From: Bagarius yarrelli
Lineage: Eukaryota; Chordata; Actinopteri; Siluriformes; Sisoridae
Length of the DNA stretch: 64,000 nt
Assembly: GCA_005784505.1 (NCBI GenBank)
Contig: VCAZ01000069.1
Location: forward strand, 1,631,896 to 1,695,895
Direction: 5' to 3'
The notes beneath the pieces were generated by a model that did no database searches, was not told the DNA's origin, and was given only the letters and a program-made list of their open reading frames with translations. Both the position numbers and the translations under genes were made by a program. Shown here piece by piece: positions 35,180 to 46,875 of the stretch; position 1 is the first letter of the stretch; every line of letters starts with the position of its first letter.

Positions 35180-36180
35180 ATCTGAGAGAACATAATGTAG
35201 TGCAGTGCTTTAAGGTAAGAGGCTGCTGCTCTGTTCATTTTAGCTTCGTTGGCAAGAATCAGTATTTTAAATATAAAACAGGCAGCTAACTGGAAGCCAA
35301 TGGAAAGAAAGTAGCAATTGGGAAATGTGGGAGAATTTTAGAAGATTGGAAACAAGTCATGAAGTTGAATTATGGGATAATTTGTAAAGGTTTGGTTGTA
35401 ATTAGAGGTGGAACTTCCAATGGTTGTATTTTAGTCTAAAAATGGCAAATATAAGCATCGGAGTAAACCCGTAAATAAAAAATAAGATATTGACAGAAGT
35501 GTGTCATAATAGCAATGTGCATGGACACCAGGGTTTCTTGCAGTGGCCAAAAAGAAGAAAACAAGCTTCTCACATGGGGAAGAATCGCTGAGGATGACCA
35601 GCCATTCATGATAATACATCTTCCAGACTTACTAAGATCTAAGCAGAAACAGTGGTGTCTAAGAGAGTAAAAAAAAATAAAGCCTAGCAGTAGCCGTGTA
35701 AAAGACAGCATCGAGCAAATGTCGAACTCCTCCATGTCACCTGATATGAACAACCTTTCAGGTAGGTAGCAAATTATTGTTATGCTGTTCCAACACTGCT
35801 GAAGGTCAAAGAGGATTAGGATGGATAACATGGTTGACAGCCATTCTCTGTGGAATGTAGCGCTTTGAAGCTAGACTCTAGGGTTTTAAAGGTTGTCTGA
35901 GAAAGATGAGAAAGAGACAGTATTGTAAACAGTGTATTTATTGGTTTAGAGTACTTGTCGGTTGTTGTAAATGTCTGAGGAATCCAATTTTTTTTTTAGG
36001 ATGAGTAAACCTTTTATCTTTGGTAGGTAGTTGGTACATGACCAGAAGTTAGGTGTGGAAGGATGGTAGGATTGTAGGTAAAAAATGACAAAGGGGCGCT
36101 ACAGATAAAGAAGAGGCGGAGAAGAGAATGGATGAGGTCAGAAAAAGAATAAGGGTGAGGTCAGATAAAGATCAAATTCT
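35180..36180 (+). repeat. Unclassified long interspersed repeat remnant
   Basis: Sequence such as AGCTAACTGGAAGCCAATGG, GAATTATGGGATAATTTG and GTTTGGTTGTAATTAGAGGT resembles a non-coding repeat of about 1 kb that is common in fish genomes. The resemblance is from memory of the pattern and there is no second copy in this window. Confidence 0.35.
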
Positions 36181-36332
36181 AAAGTAAGGAACACGCGTAA
36201 ATTAGATGAGATAAAGAAAGAAATTTTAATAGCTGGTTTTAACAAAATGCGCTACATGATTCTTCACATGAATACATCCTTATTTGTTTTAATACGCAGT
36301 TTAGATGTTCGGTGATCGAATGTGCTGGCTAT

Positions 36333-36722
36333 TCATTTAGTATTTGTGCTGGACTGCTTACTAAAACAAATTTTCTTGACTATTTCTACATTTTGTTTGT
36401 AGAAAAAACAACAACAAAAAAAGGCTTCTGACAAGAATTCCACTGAATGGTAAAACCTGGTTGTGGGGATTTGTCCATTTATACCCCAGAGCCAGCATTC
36501 CTTTATATCCCAAAGGTATTCAGTGGGGTTAAGGTCAGGGTTCTGTGTAGGCTTTATAAACCTTACTATAAGCAAAAAAGCATTCAAGGTAAACCCCGTT
36601 AATACATGTAAGGGGAAAATTAAAATTCCAGTATTATATTCATACAATGGAAAGGGACGCACCAAACTAATTTCAAATTTAGTCCTGCTACCAGGCTGGG
36701 ATAAGAAAGAAATCACAAACAC
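36333..36722 (-). pseudogene. Tc1-like transposase 3' fragment
   Basis: A 129-codon minus frame contains QNPDLNPTEYLWDIKE, the last catalytic region of Tc1-type transposases, at about 36540-36490. The rest is unrecognisable. No terminal repeats were seen. Confidence 0.5.
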
Positions 36723-37296
36723 ACTGCTCTTTTATAAAAAAATGACAGCGTACAAAATTAGGATCAGATTGTATGTTTTCTCTCATGTTCATATTGTAAA
36801 CATTAATCAAAGAGCCTAAGTAAAGCAATGTCTTTTTTTTTGGCAAAATACCTATACTTATGGCACTGCGTGTTTCTTTTCTTTTTTGGGGGGAACAAAA
36901 AACATCTAAAACCAAATCTTTTTTTGCATTTAACAGATGGTTTAAAAGCAAAAAAGAATTTATATCTGCAGACAATTAACAAGAATAATAAATCGTTCTT
37001 TCCTACTAAGTCATGACCTTTCGTAGCAGCTGCTATCCATTACACTTCAGATACAATGTTATTTAAAAAGTGAATCATAAAATGTGTATAAAGCAGAAGA
37101 GCAACAACATAATTTACTCAGTAACACCAGCCAAAACAATTTTTTTCGAAGCTGAAGGCTATTTGAGGCTGATCTTAGTTTGATCTTTATCAGTTTTTGA
37201 AAAAAAAAGAAGTAAGAAGCCTTGATGTACAAACCCAAGTCAGACACGTGCCTTGGTTAAAGACACAAAACGCAAAGCTACTAGGTGCTAGCAAAT
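36723..37296. other. No feature seen
   Basis: AT-rich with T-runs at 36829-36842. No exon or repeat is supported. Confidence 0.45.
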
Positions 37297-37452
37297 GATT
37301 AAGTTGTCGGACTGCTAACGGTTCGATTCCCAGTGCTGCCAATTTACCACTCCTGGGTCCCCGGAGCAAGGCCCTAACTCTTAACTGCTCAGTTGTATAA
37401 ATGAAATAGTTGTAAGTTGCATTGTAAAAGGGCATCTGGTAAATGTAAAAGT
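37297..37452 (+). repeat. SINE family S1, with good B box
   Basis: GGTTCGATTCCCAGTGCTG matches a pol III B box. The tail (GCATTGTAAAAGGGCATCTG) is slightly diverged. Confidence 0.75.
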
Positions 37453-37586
37453 TCAATCATAGACGTTTTAACAGCAACAAGACTTGCTGTTGGGTGTCAG
37501 AAAGAGAAAAGCATTAATAAACGAATGCTATTGATCCTGACCTCTTCTGCACTTCAGGCCCATCCATCCTGATGCCATAATTGTAT

Positions 37587-37613
37587 ACATACATACATAC
37601 ATACATACATACA
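37587..37613. repeat. (ATAC)n microsatellite
   Basis: Six to seven ATAC units. Confidence 0.9.
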
Positions 37614-37617
37614 GATG

Positions 37618-37915
37618 TACACTACCAGAAGTATGTGAACACCTGACCAGCACCTGACCAGCACTTTAAAACCATCTCACTATTGTACAATAATGTTTTA
37701 AGTGTGTCTATGGAATCTTTTGCCTTTTCGGTCAAACAAGTATACATAAATCATTTAGCAATAATTTTGGATGTGGAAATTATGTTCCAATATGTTCCAA
37801 AGTCCTGCCTCTGTATTTATTCCGAAGCTGTTTAACTTGAGGTCAGGACTTTGCGCTAGCCACTGTAGTTCCTCAACACCAAACCTGTCAAACCACATGG
37901 GTATATACCCTAATT
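37618..37915 (+). mobile_element. Tc1/mariner-like element, 5' end fragment (family T1)
   Basis: The end CACTACCAGAAGTATGTGAA and CACCTGACCAGCACC correspond to the end at 12345. Further in, GAGGTCAGGACTTTGCGC and CTGTCAAACCACATGGGTA match the same family. No transposase remains. Confidence 0.5.
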
Positions 37916-39418
37916 TGTGCCACAATGTCAGTAATTTTGGATTTTAATTAAATAAAGGGGCAAAAAAACCCTAAAAGAAAAGCTATAGAGCAAATTCTAG
38001 CACTTCTACTACTGCCCACAGTCCAGTGGTGGCATGTTTTTCATTATTTTCATTACAGCTGATGCTTGGCATTGCAAATAGTGGTCTTAGAGTTGTGTGT
38101 GCTGCTCACCATTGGAAACTCATTTTTTAAAGAGCTCTTAATACATGGTTCATGTATGCTTTTTGTTAATATTGTAGTTAGTGACAGGCTGCCAAAACAT
38201 AAGCACTTTCTGTATATTTTAAAATGATTTAAAAGAAAAAACACAGTATTTTATTGGAAAATATTAAGGATAAGTGGATGATATGTACATTAGGAATTAC
38301 ACTGATCATGATCCAAGTCAAGTTAAGTGCACATAAATAAGTTTGGATTGGATTGTTACCTCTCTACAAATCTTTAAGCCAAATGAATGAATGTAAATAA
38401 TTTAAATAGTTGTGAATAATACATTAAACTTGGAACTGGATTTTTAATGTTATGAATTACCATAGGACGATAAATAAACCATACAAAACTGTATGTACTG
38501 TGAAAACTGTATAAATTTAGAGGTTTTTTTAGCTAAAAAAAAATGAATGTTGATAAATGACTGAAAGATGGTTTCCTGCATTTTGTAACTTTCTAGGCAT
38601 GTGGAAATAATAAAAAGAAAAGATGTGTTGAAAGATATTTTTAAAAAAGGATTACTTGCTGGCCTTAACAGAGGAACTGGCCTATTCAGGTATATTAGAC
38701 TGTTAGATTGGTAAAGTGAAATTTTATTGTAAAGTCAAGAATGAACCAAGTTTTTCTGAACCCCAAAACATGTGGTTTAACCAACTACATTCCATCACTT
38801 AATGTGTCGAGGGATATTTCAATCCAGCAACTCTGGTGCTCGGCACACAATGTACCCTGGGCTGGTAATTCTTCACATTGGATTCTCATTGCTCATTCAC
38901 AAGATTCAAAAATCAGGCGTCCCATTAAGTAGTCTCTGTATCCTATTGGTATAATCCAACCAGTAGCAGACAACAGGATAGCTTTCACCAAAGATCTGTG
39001 GAGACAGACATTTCCCCAAACTTCTTTTGCTGTGAAAAAAGAAAATGCTTTAACTCTATGAATGGTTCCGTGGGTGGAATGTCACCCCTGCTGGCTTGGG
39101 TATGTATTCAAGCTATAGTTTCACCGCCAGGTTACGAAAATAAACCCCACATCGGGTAGATAAAAAATTTGGAATAAATAACAGGTCACTGCATTCAACA
39201 GGAAAGATTTTTTCTTTCTTAGGCCCCATTGCCATTAAAACTTCAAATTCCACTCTCTCTTATAAGAGGATGGTCTAATAAGAATGAAATGGTAATGCTG
39301 GAGAGATTTGTGGTTCCAAAAACCAGATAATTAAAGATCACTTGTCCAACAAGTACTTGCATAAACATTGTCTAATATCATCATAATGTGATCATCATAA
39401 AATCGTAAAAGCCATTTT

Positions 39419-39450
<32 letters not shown>

Positions 39451-40081
39451 AAATAAAGCAAAGCCTACAGCACAATTCTTTTATTGTTTACTTCAAGAAT
39501 GTAAACACATTAAAGTTTAGTATCAAATGTGCATTAAATTGTTGAAATCAGTAACTCTGAATATTAATAGTGCCGCCTAACAGGAGCTTAGCCTCTGCAG
39601 CAACTAATATATGACCACAAGACCCTTTTTTATGTTAAGAGTATGCATCAAAAATATAAATGAGATAGTCGACATCCTTATATAAATAGTGTCATGTATG
39701 TTCACATTAAGGTCACATTTACCGAACCTCTCTTGTGATATAAAATGAATTATCATGAACACCATCATTCTTGTACAAATGCCCCAGTGAACCCTTTACA
39801 AATCAAGCCATTTGTATCCAGCTTTAAAAAATGGGGCCCCTTGTGTTCATTCGTTTTATTTATGAATTGCCTAAATCTTTTTTTTTTCCCATGAGTATTT
39901 CCATATTACATTTGTGCTTTTTTTTTATGAATTATTTTAAAGAACAGAATGGCCAGTTTATTAAAACCAATACTAACAGAATTTGATAAAATGCTTTAGA
40001 TGTTGACGAATCTGCCAATTATATAAATCAGTTTCATATCATACATCATGGCAGGTAATAAATATAAAATGTTCCTAAAAA

Positions 40082-40135
<54 letters not shown>

Positions 40136-40180
40136 TATTGCAGTTTTGCTCTTATCGGAACTGGTAAAAAATTACCATAC
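37916..40180. other. No gene seen; microsatellites at 39421-39450 and 40087-40130
   Basis: Contains (CA)n(TA)n at 39421-39450 and (AT)n at 40087-40130. The stretch 38740-39330 is of higher complexity and free of recognised repeats, but no frame is convincing. Confidence 0.4.
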
Positions 40181-40500
40181 ATTCCATTCCGCGGCCTGCA
40201 TTCCAAGAAAATGAGAGGGTGATGGAATTATTATTAAACCCAGGTCTCCAACAAGGAAATCTCAGCCGTCTTGCACACGCTAGCACATACGCTTTCCTTC
40301 GCCCTAATGGAATGCTTCAGTGTAGTAGCTCTGCGGTTAAAAAGCACACATGCTGGCTTAAGCTGGGATGAAGCTACCAAAAACCATCTGGCCTCCACCA
40401 AGTTGTTTTACAGATACTGTGAAATGTACTTCAGCTTTCATCACATGACAGGGAAGAATTACTACCCCACTGCCAGTGGCTGAGAAAACTCCAGATACTC
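40181..40500. other. High-complexity unique segment, possible conserved non-coding element
   Basis: About 320 bp with near-balanced composition (CCGCGGCCTGCATTCCAAGA near its start) lie between AT-rich flanks. A 70-codon plus frame (40271-40483) lacks any known domain. Conservation cannot be judged here. Confidence 0.2.
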
Positions 40501-41465
40501 AAAATAACAGTTTAAGTATCCACCATAGTGCGTCTGACTGTCGAACCACAACATACACTCTTAACATTTGTTTTGACTGCTGAACAAGTTGATCTGCTGT
40601 TAAACCAACACTTATTTATTATATTTGTTCATTGACTAAATTGTTTAGCAAACAGTCTCAAGCAAGCATGAGTACCTCTTTAACAGATAAACATTAGGAA
40701 AAAACACTTTTTTTAGTCTTATTCATTATAATTTCGCCTAAAGAGGCAAAAAAATGATGTAGAAAAAAATATTTTTGACTTTTGGGTGGTCTCATAGCTA
40801 AAACAACAGATCAGACCAAGAAATTGACTCTAAAGCTTTGAGATCAAGTTGCTTTAGGTCAGTAGAGTCAACAAAATCAGCCAGACAACTGCATTTGGAA
40901 CAAAAATATACGTTCCAACAGGACAGTAAGCCAAAACAGGGGCAAAATGTATGAAGGAAATGCTTTAAAAAGATTTGTGACTCGGAATGCCTGTGTCCAA
41001 GACCAGATCCTGCAACTCCAACTAAAAAACAGTGGCAGGGCCCTAAAATCACTGTTGACTAATACATTCCAGCTTATTTGGCAAATGTAGAAAAAGAAAT
41101 AGCACTAAGAAATACAAGAAACAGAAACAGAAAATGTCTAAAGCTTACATAGACAAATCAAATTAGTAATTTCTTCAAACATAGAAAAAATATTTTAATT
41201 AGTTAAATTATTCTGAGGACATCCAAATATTCTAGTTATTTTTTGTTAAAAAAAAAAAAAAAAAAAAATTGAAATCGTTTAAAAGAAAATAATTTTTCAA
41301 CAGCGGCGATCACTTTAAGATAGAAAACAATTTTTTTAGAAATCAGAAAGTGTGTCCATCCAAGAGATTCATTATCCTAATACAATATTTCAAAAACATT
41401 TTCAGGATTTAAATATAATTATTATTGTAATCAGCGAATAATTATTCGATTTTGGAATAGAGCTA
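40501..41465. other. No gene seen; possible old Tc1-like remnant at 40850-41050
   Basis: The plus strand at 40912-41010 reads FQQDSKPKQGQ-like in a short frame, reminiscent of the second Asp region of Tc1 transposases. This is weak. A 20-bp A-run lies at 41249-41268. Confidence 0.3.
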
Positions 41466-41510
41466 CATTTACATTTCAGGCATTTTGCAGACGGTCTTAT
41501 CCAGAGCCAG
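41466..41510 (-). repeat. SINE S1 tail fragment
   Basis: The complement of the S1 tail (CATTTTGCAGACGGTCTTAT) without the head. Confidence 0.5.
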
Positions 41511-41514
41511 TAAT

Positions 41515-41863
41515 GACCTTGTCTTCTAGATGGCCATTCGGAAAACTACGGAAACTTTACTGCAGTATAAAATGACCTGCTGGTTTGTCTAGTCAGAGAA
41601 GAACTAATCCTCCGACTCGGTCTGGTTTCTCCAAAAGTTTTTTTTTTTCCATTTTGTTACTGATGGAGTTTTGGTTTCTTGCCGCTGTCACCTCTGGCTT
41701 GCTTATTTGGGGACTTCTAATTTATAGATACGAGTTAAACTGAACTGAGTATTTTAGTGAGTGTTTAATACTCTCTTATCTGACTGTATTCTGTAACGCT
41801 GCTTTAACACAATCTCTATTGTTTAAAAGTGCTATAGAAATAAAGGTGACTTGACTTGACATA
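41515..41863 (+). repeat. Dispersed repeat family C, longest copy
   Basis: Contains TGATGGAGTTTTGGTTTCTT, CGCTGTCACCTCTGGCTTGC, ATCTCTATTGTTTAAAAGTG and an end AAAGGTGACTTGACTTGACA. It shares its core with 5880-6040. No coding potential is apparent. Confidence 0.65.
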
Positions 41864-42029
41864 CATTTATTTATTTTTTGGCTCAACTGAGCAGTTAATT
41901 GTTAATTATTTTATTTTGTAGCATAAATAGACCAAATACTTGGTCATTTACATAAATTTAAAAGTTTAGCTTGGTTCCAGAACATTGTGCCTCAGGTCTG
42001 TATTTTTTAGAAATCTGAATCTGACCTTA

Positions 42030-42660
42030 TGATTCATATTGATGATGATGATGACAACTGTCTTGCATTTCTTAATTTCCACTCTTCTTCTCTTTTTGGC
42101 TGTTTTCCTTCAGAGGTCACCAAAGCGCATCATCTGCATCCACCTAGCCCTATCCTCCTCATCCTCCTTACACACACTTACCAACTTTTAATCACATACA
42201 TATATCTCCTCTTTAACTTCCGCCTAACAGCTCCATTTGCAACGTCCACCTACCGGCATTTCCACGATCCCTCCTCTTCACGTGTCCAAACCATCTCAAT
42301 CTAACCCTCTGACTTTGTCCCCGAAATGTACAACATGAGCTGTCCCTGTGATATGCTTATTCCTACTCCTGTCCAACCTCTTCTTTCTTCTTTCCAACGC
42401 TACAGCCAACTCAGCCTCCTGTCTCTTTGTCATTGCCATTGTATCTAAACCATACAACATAGCTGGTGTCACCATTGTCTTGTACACCTTACCCTTGATC
42501 ATTCTTAATATTCTTTTGACACATATCACTGCTGACATTTTTTGCACTTATTCCAACCTGTCTGCTGTTGCTTTTTCAGCTCTTTTCCACTCTCCATTAG
42601 ACTTTTAACCACAAGTACCTAAACTCCTGTACATTCTTAAGGTCTTCACCTTGTTTCTGG
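42030..42660 (-). pseudogene. RTE-like LINE fragment, copy B (3' end)
   Basis: Minus strand: KGKVYKTMVTPAMLYG and AMTKRQEAELAVALERRKKR at 42500-42370, then decayed sequence to WMQMMRFGDL near 42110, ending in (CAT)n at 42053-42039, the simple tail of this family. It is colinear with copy A. A stop after the 83-codon frame and several frame changes mark it as dead. Confidence 0.7.
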
Positions 42661-42856
42661 TCTTCAGAGCAGCAACTTGCACCTTAACCATTTGAGCCAC
42701 CACTGCCCCCGATAAGATGGCTCCCAACAGAATGTCCCAATTACCGAAGACCATTGCAGTAATTCTGCTAAAAGATTTATTTACAAAGGTAAGGAAAAAT
42801 GCTATATAAGTTCTTCAGCTGAGGTTTCAATCTAACAACTAAGCCCTGGTGGTAAA

Positions 42857-43100
42857 AGGGCAGTGGTGTCTCAGATGGGTAAGGCGCTGAGTTGTTGACT
42901 GGAAAACCAGGAGGACCGGGGTTCTAGCCCCACAATTCGCCAGTCAGTCACTGTTGGGTCCTCAAACAAGATCCTTAACTTTTCCTGCTCCACAGGCACT
43001 GCATAATAGCTGACCCTGAACTTTCTAAGATGGGATATTCGAAGAAACAAATTTGACTTCCCTTTAGAGTATCTGTGACAAATAAAGACATTTACATTTA
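42857..43100 (+). repeat. SINE family S2
   Basis: The head GTGTCTCAGATGGGTAAGGC has a tRNA-like A box, and GGGGTTCTAGCCCC is B-box-like. The core and tail (ATAGCTGACCCTGA, AAGATGGGATATTCGAAGAA, CAAATAAAGACATTTAC) match the copy at 9086. This copy keeps the tRNA-like part better. Confidence 0.8.
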
Positions 43101-43797
43101 CACTGACAGACCTTTCTTAGCAGAGTGCTAATGTGATAGGACCATGACAGGTTCTGAGTAACATGAACAATCCTATTCAACCCAATCGGTTGGTTGCCTT
43201 GCTCAAATTCCGTAGGAAGCTATTCTCTTGACACCAGTTCTTCCAGGCTTTTTATTTCCAACAGGTAGGCCATGTTTTGTTGTTAGAGATAAATTTCCCC
43301 CTGCCCCACCAGGGGCCGAAAGAATCCTAGACTGATTTAAGCAGTTTAAAGACAGCTACAAAGCATAATTTTATCCACTCTTTGGAAAAACTGGCTCATG
43401 CCTATCTTTCTCATGCAAAGATAGAACAAATAAATAAAGCTCTGGCTCAGAGTGTGGTTGCTGCCTGGACAAAATTAATTAATGGGCAATTTATAGGAAG
43501 TTCTTAATTATGGTCATGTTTATAAACAGCTCTGAACACATCAATGTGTTTATGGAAGAAGTTGTGAGATTGAGCAGAACATTTTCTCAACCAAAAGCCA
43601 TGAATGCATAGAAACCATCTGCAATGCCTTAAGATCTTACACTACTTTACAAACACTGTATAATCATTAAAGTCACAATTTCACAGTTTAAAGGGAACAT
43701 AATAGAAATAAATATTTAAAAAAATAATAATTTCATGCAATTTACATTTTCAATCTTTTATACAAAGGCAATGCACGAGTATTTAAAAATAGTGCAT
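43101..43797. other. No feature seen
   Basis: Unique-looking DNA beyond the ACP7 3' end. No exon is supported. Confidence 0.45.
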
Positions 43798-43803
43798 TTT
43801 ATT
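43798..43803 (-). terminator. Candidate ACP7 polyadenylation signal AATAAA
   Basis: An AATAAA hexamer on the minus strand lies about 400 nt past the ACP7 stop codon. The intervening DNA has no obvious repeat, as expected of a 3' UTR. AATAAA is frequent in AT-rich DNA, so the assignment is tentative. Confidence 0.35.
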
Positions 43804-44198
43804 GCAAATCAAAAAGGAGCAGCATTTGGAATTAACATTTTCTAAATCATTATAACATGGTTTTCATTTGGACATTAATAAATTATTCTTAAATGTTTTA
43901 TCAAGGTTTAAGATTAGTTTTTACATATAGTTTAGAAATAGGAAAAAGAGGTAAAAGAAGAATTGCAGTGCATTAAAGGAAAATCTATGTCAGATTTAGT
44001 CTCTTGCATAAATGATGGATGCATTTTAATCTAAAATCTAATTCCTATGTGGCAAATTTAACTAACATTGCTCACTGCACATCCGCCAAGAAAAAGTTTC
44101 TTTTCAACATCATATTGAAAAGAAGCACATGTGGTATTCAAATTAAATTTGCTGAATGAAAGGTTGATTGTGCTCACATTCTCGAGTCGATGGAGCCT

Positions 44199-46731
44199 TT
44201 AAATCCAAGCCTTTGGCCCATGAACTTCCTTTATCAGCGTGAAGCTGTCAATAATTTTTCCAGACTGAGGACAAAATAATTAATTTCGGTAACATGATTC
44301 ATTTTCTTTTCCAAAGTTGTTAGCCATATTCTGCTACTGCAGAAACACAAAACTACAAAAATATATTTTTACTGAATATAATTACATTTACTATGATTAC
44401 ATTTTTGGTTCTATATCAAAGCCGAATCATTGCTTATGATATAATTACTGGCCATAATTAATAATTTATTGTCTGTTATTCTTGTGGCGCTTATCCCACA
44501 ATTTTTTTTCCCACTAAGTTCTGCAGTAAATTCTGCAGTAGACAATCTGCAGCAATACTAATCTAATCATTAAACTTGTTACAGGTTATTTATCCTCATT
44601 AAAATATTAAAATAAACATTTTTAGTTACTGGGATTGCAGAGAGTTGATTAATATTCTATACAAACACTATAAAAATTGTGTGTGTGTGTGTTTTTTTTT
44701 TACCTGGTCATCTGAAACCTGCTCAAGGTAGATGTGGGTCGAGTTGATGAGGTGCATTCGTGTGTATCCATAATCAGTGCTTCTGAAAGCACTCCAATCT
44801 CTAGGCTTGGGGATAAACCCATCATGTTTTTCTCGACAACCCTGAAAACGACAAATATTTTTGGTTAATCTATTTTTAAAAATTTTTATTTAAAATATAT
44901 CTTGCTAATTTTCATTGATTAGATCTTATATTTGGGGTTAAAACAATTACCTTATATCTGAAAATAGGGCTGCAAAATGTCAAGTGGGATTATAGTCGAC
45001 TGGACCATAGTTCTATAGATTGGATTAGTAACAGACTGGATGTTTAGCATTTAGCACACTGTTTTAAGGTTTAAACTGTTACTGTTTAAACAAGTTTAAT
45101 GTATTCAGGCGCAGGAAACAATTACTTTTATGGCTTTAACAAAGAATATTCCATTTATTATATACAGTAAAGCACTGTTCATGTCATTCACATTTTTGTT
45201 TTATTGTATTTACCTATGATTATAATTTGTGTATTATATTTTACGCAGATCAAGATCATAATGAATTCTTTCCAAGTCATCTGGTAAAATATCGCAATGG
45301 CAGTTTTTATCTTACATCGTGCAGCCCTATTTAAAAGGTAATTAAACTAGACAATAAATAATGAGGCTGTGTAAATTCCGGGAAAACATCTGTGCTACAA
45401 AAAGCATAGGCCCAATTTAAGCTTGAGCTAATCAAATTTAATGTAACCTTGGCCAATCACAACACACCTTATATGTGAAACATTTTAGAAGTTTGAGTGT
45501 GTTTGTCCAGCAGTTGCCTTATCAACAGTGTTTTGCCAAAGCCTATCGCACGTTGTTTCATCGCAATTAATATTTATGATCTTGCCCTGGCACCATCTAC
45601 AATTAAATTTTTTCCTTTTACCTTTTTCCTCCCGGCTGCTATTTACACTGTGTAAATGTTTTATAAATTAAAGAGTAATACAAGTAGTCCACAAAATTAC
45701 ATTAAAAAAAAGTCCACTAACTACAACAATCAATCTTTTGGAATCCATGTCTCCAAGGACTCTAACATCAACAGCACACAGCCGACAAGCATAGCAAGCT
45801 CTGATTTTTTATTATGTTCCAGTACAAGTAGAGAACCCATTTCTCGTTGTTTGTTGACATGTTTAGGTAAATCATTTTCCGTTTCATTTTCCCCACTATT
45901 ATCAGAGATTGCATGAAACTCTGAATATTTACTTCCTTAGCAAAGTATAATGTAAAATGTACAATAAATACGATTGTCCTACAGTAATTATTTTCCAAGA
46001 CCTTTTCATGGGGCCACATATAGTTAGTCCTGCCCATTTAAACCCACCCCAGAAGCTGCTTAGAAATATGATTATTAACAACAATTAAACACCTCATAAC
46101 CAGGGGAAAAGCCTTGGTCAACAGATGTATGCGTTGCATGAATGAACATCATCACTAGCCCTATTTTTTACTTGAACTATCAAAAATAAGTTAAAAGCAC
46201 GATAAATAGCATGTGGCTTTTTTTTAATTATAGTATAAACAATAAACTGTGTAATATAATAAGAAAGTAAAAAAAATAGGGTTGGGGGTCAGGCAGGAGA
46301 TCCACTCTGGTGTGCCGACAAGCAAATATTCCATTAGACACTGTGATTAAAACCCAAATGTGGTTCAATTAAATAAGGTTTTTTTGAACTCTTGAACGAC
46401 CAGACACTAATAAACATACCCTATATTACATTATACTTACAGCTGAGCCGGTAATGATATGCACGGGTGCCTTAGGGTTTACATATGGCTTATCAACACT
46501 CCCATTATACACCTGTGACAAATCAACAAAATAATACTAATAATAAGAATATCATTTCCAAAATGTTATGCACCATAATTGTATGTTACATGATCTTATT
46601 AACATTTAAGACTTGCGTGTGGAGTATACCTTGTAGTTATACACAGGCCAGAGTCTCTCGTAGGTATGCTCATGTGCCCAAAGTTCTAGATCCACTCCTG
46701 TGCCGACATAACATGTCAACACAATAACAGT

Positions 46732-46790
<59 letters not shown>

Positions 46791-46830
46791 GAATATAATA
46801 TATAATATATATATATATGTGTGTGTGTGT

Positions 46831-46875
<45 letters not shown>

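Noticed and set aside
40271..40483. 70-codon plus-strand frame as an exon
   Set aside because: No donor or acceptor pairing, domain or codon-use argument supports it. It is kept only as possible conserved non-coding DNA.
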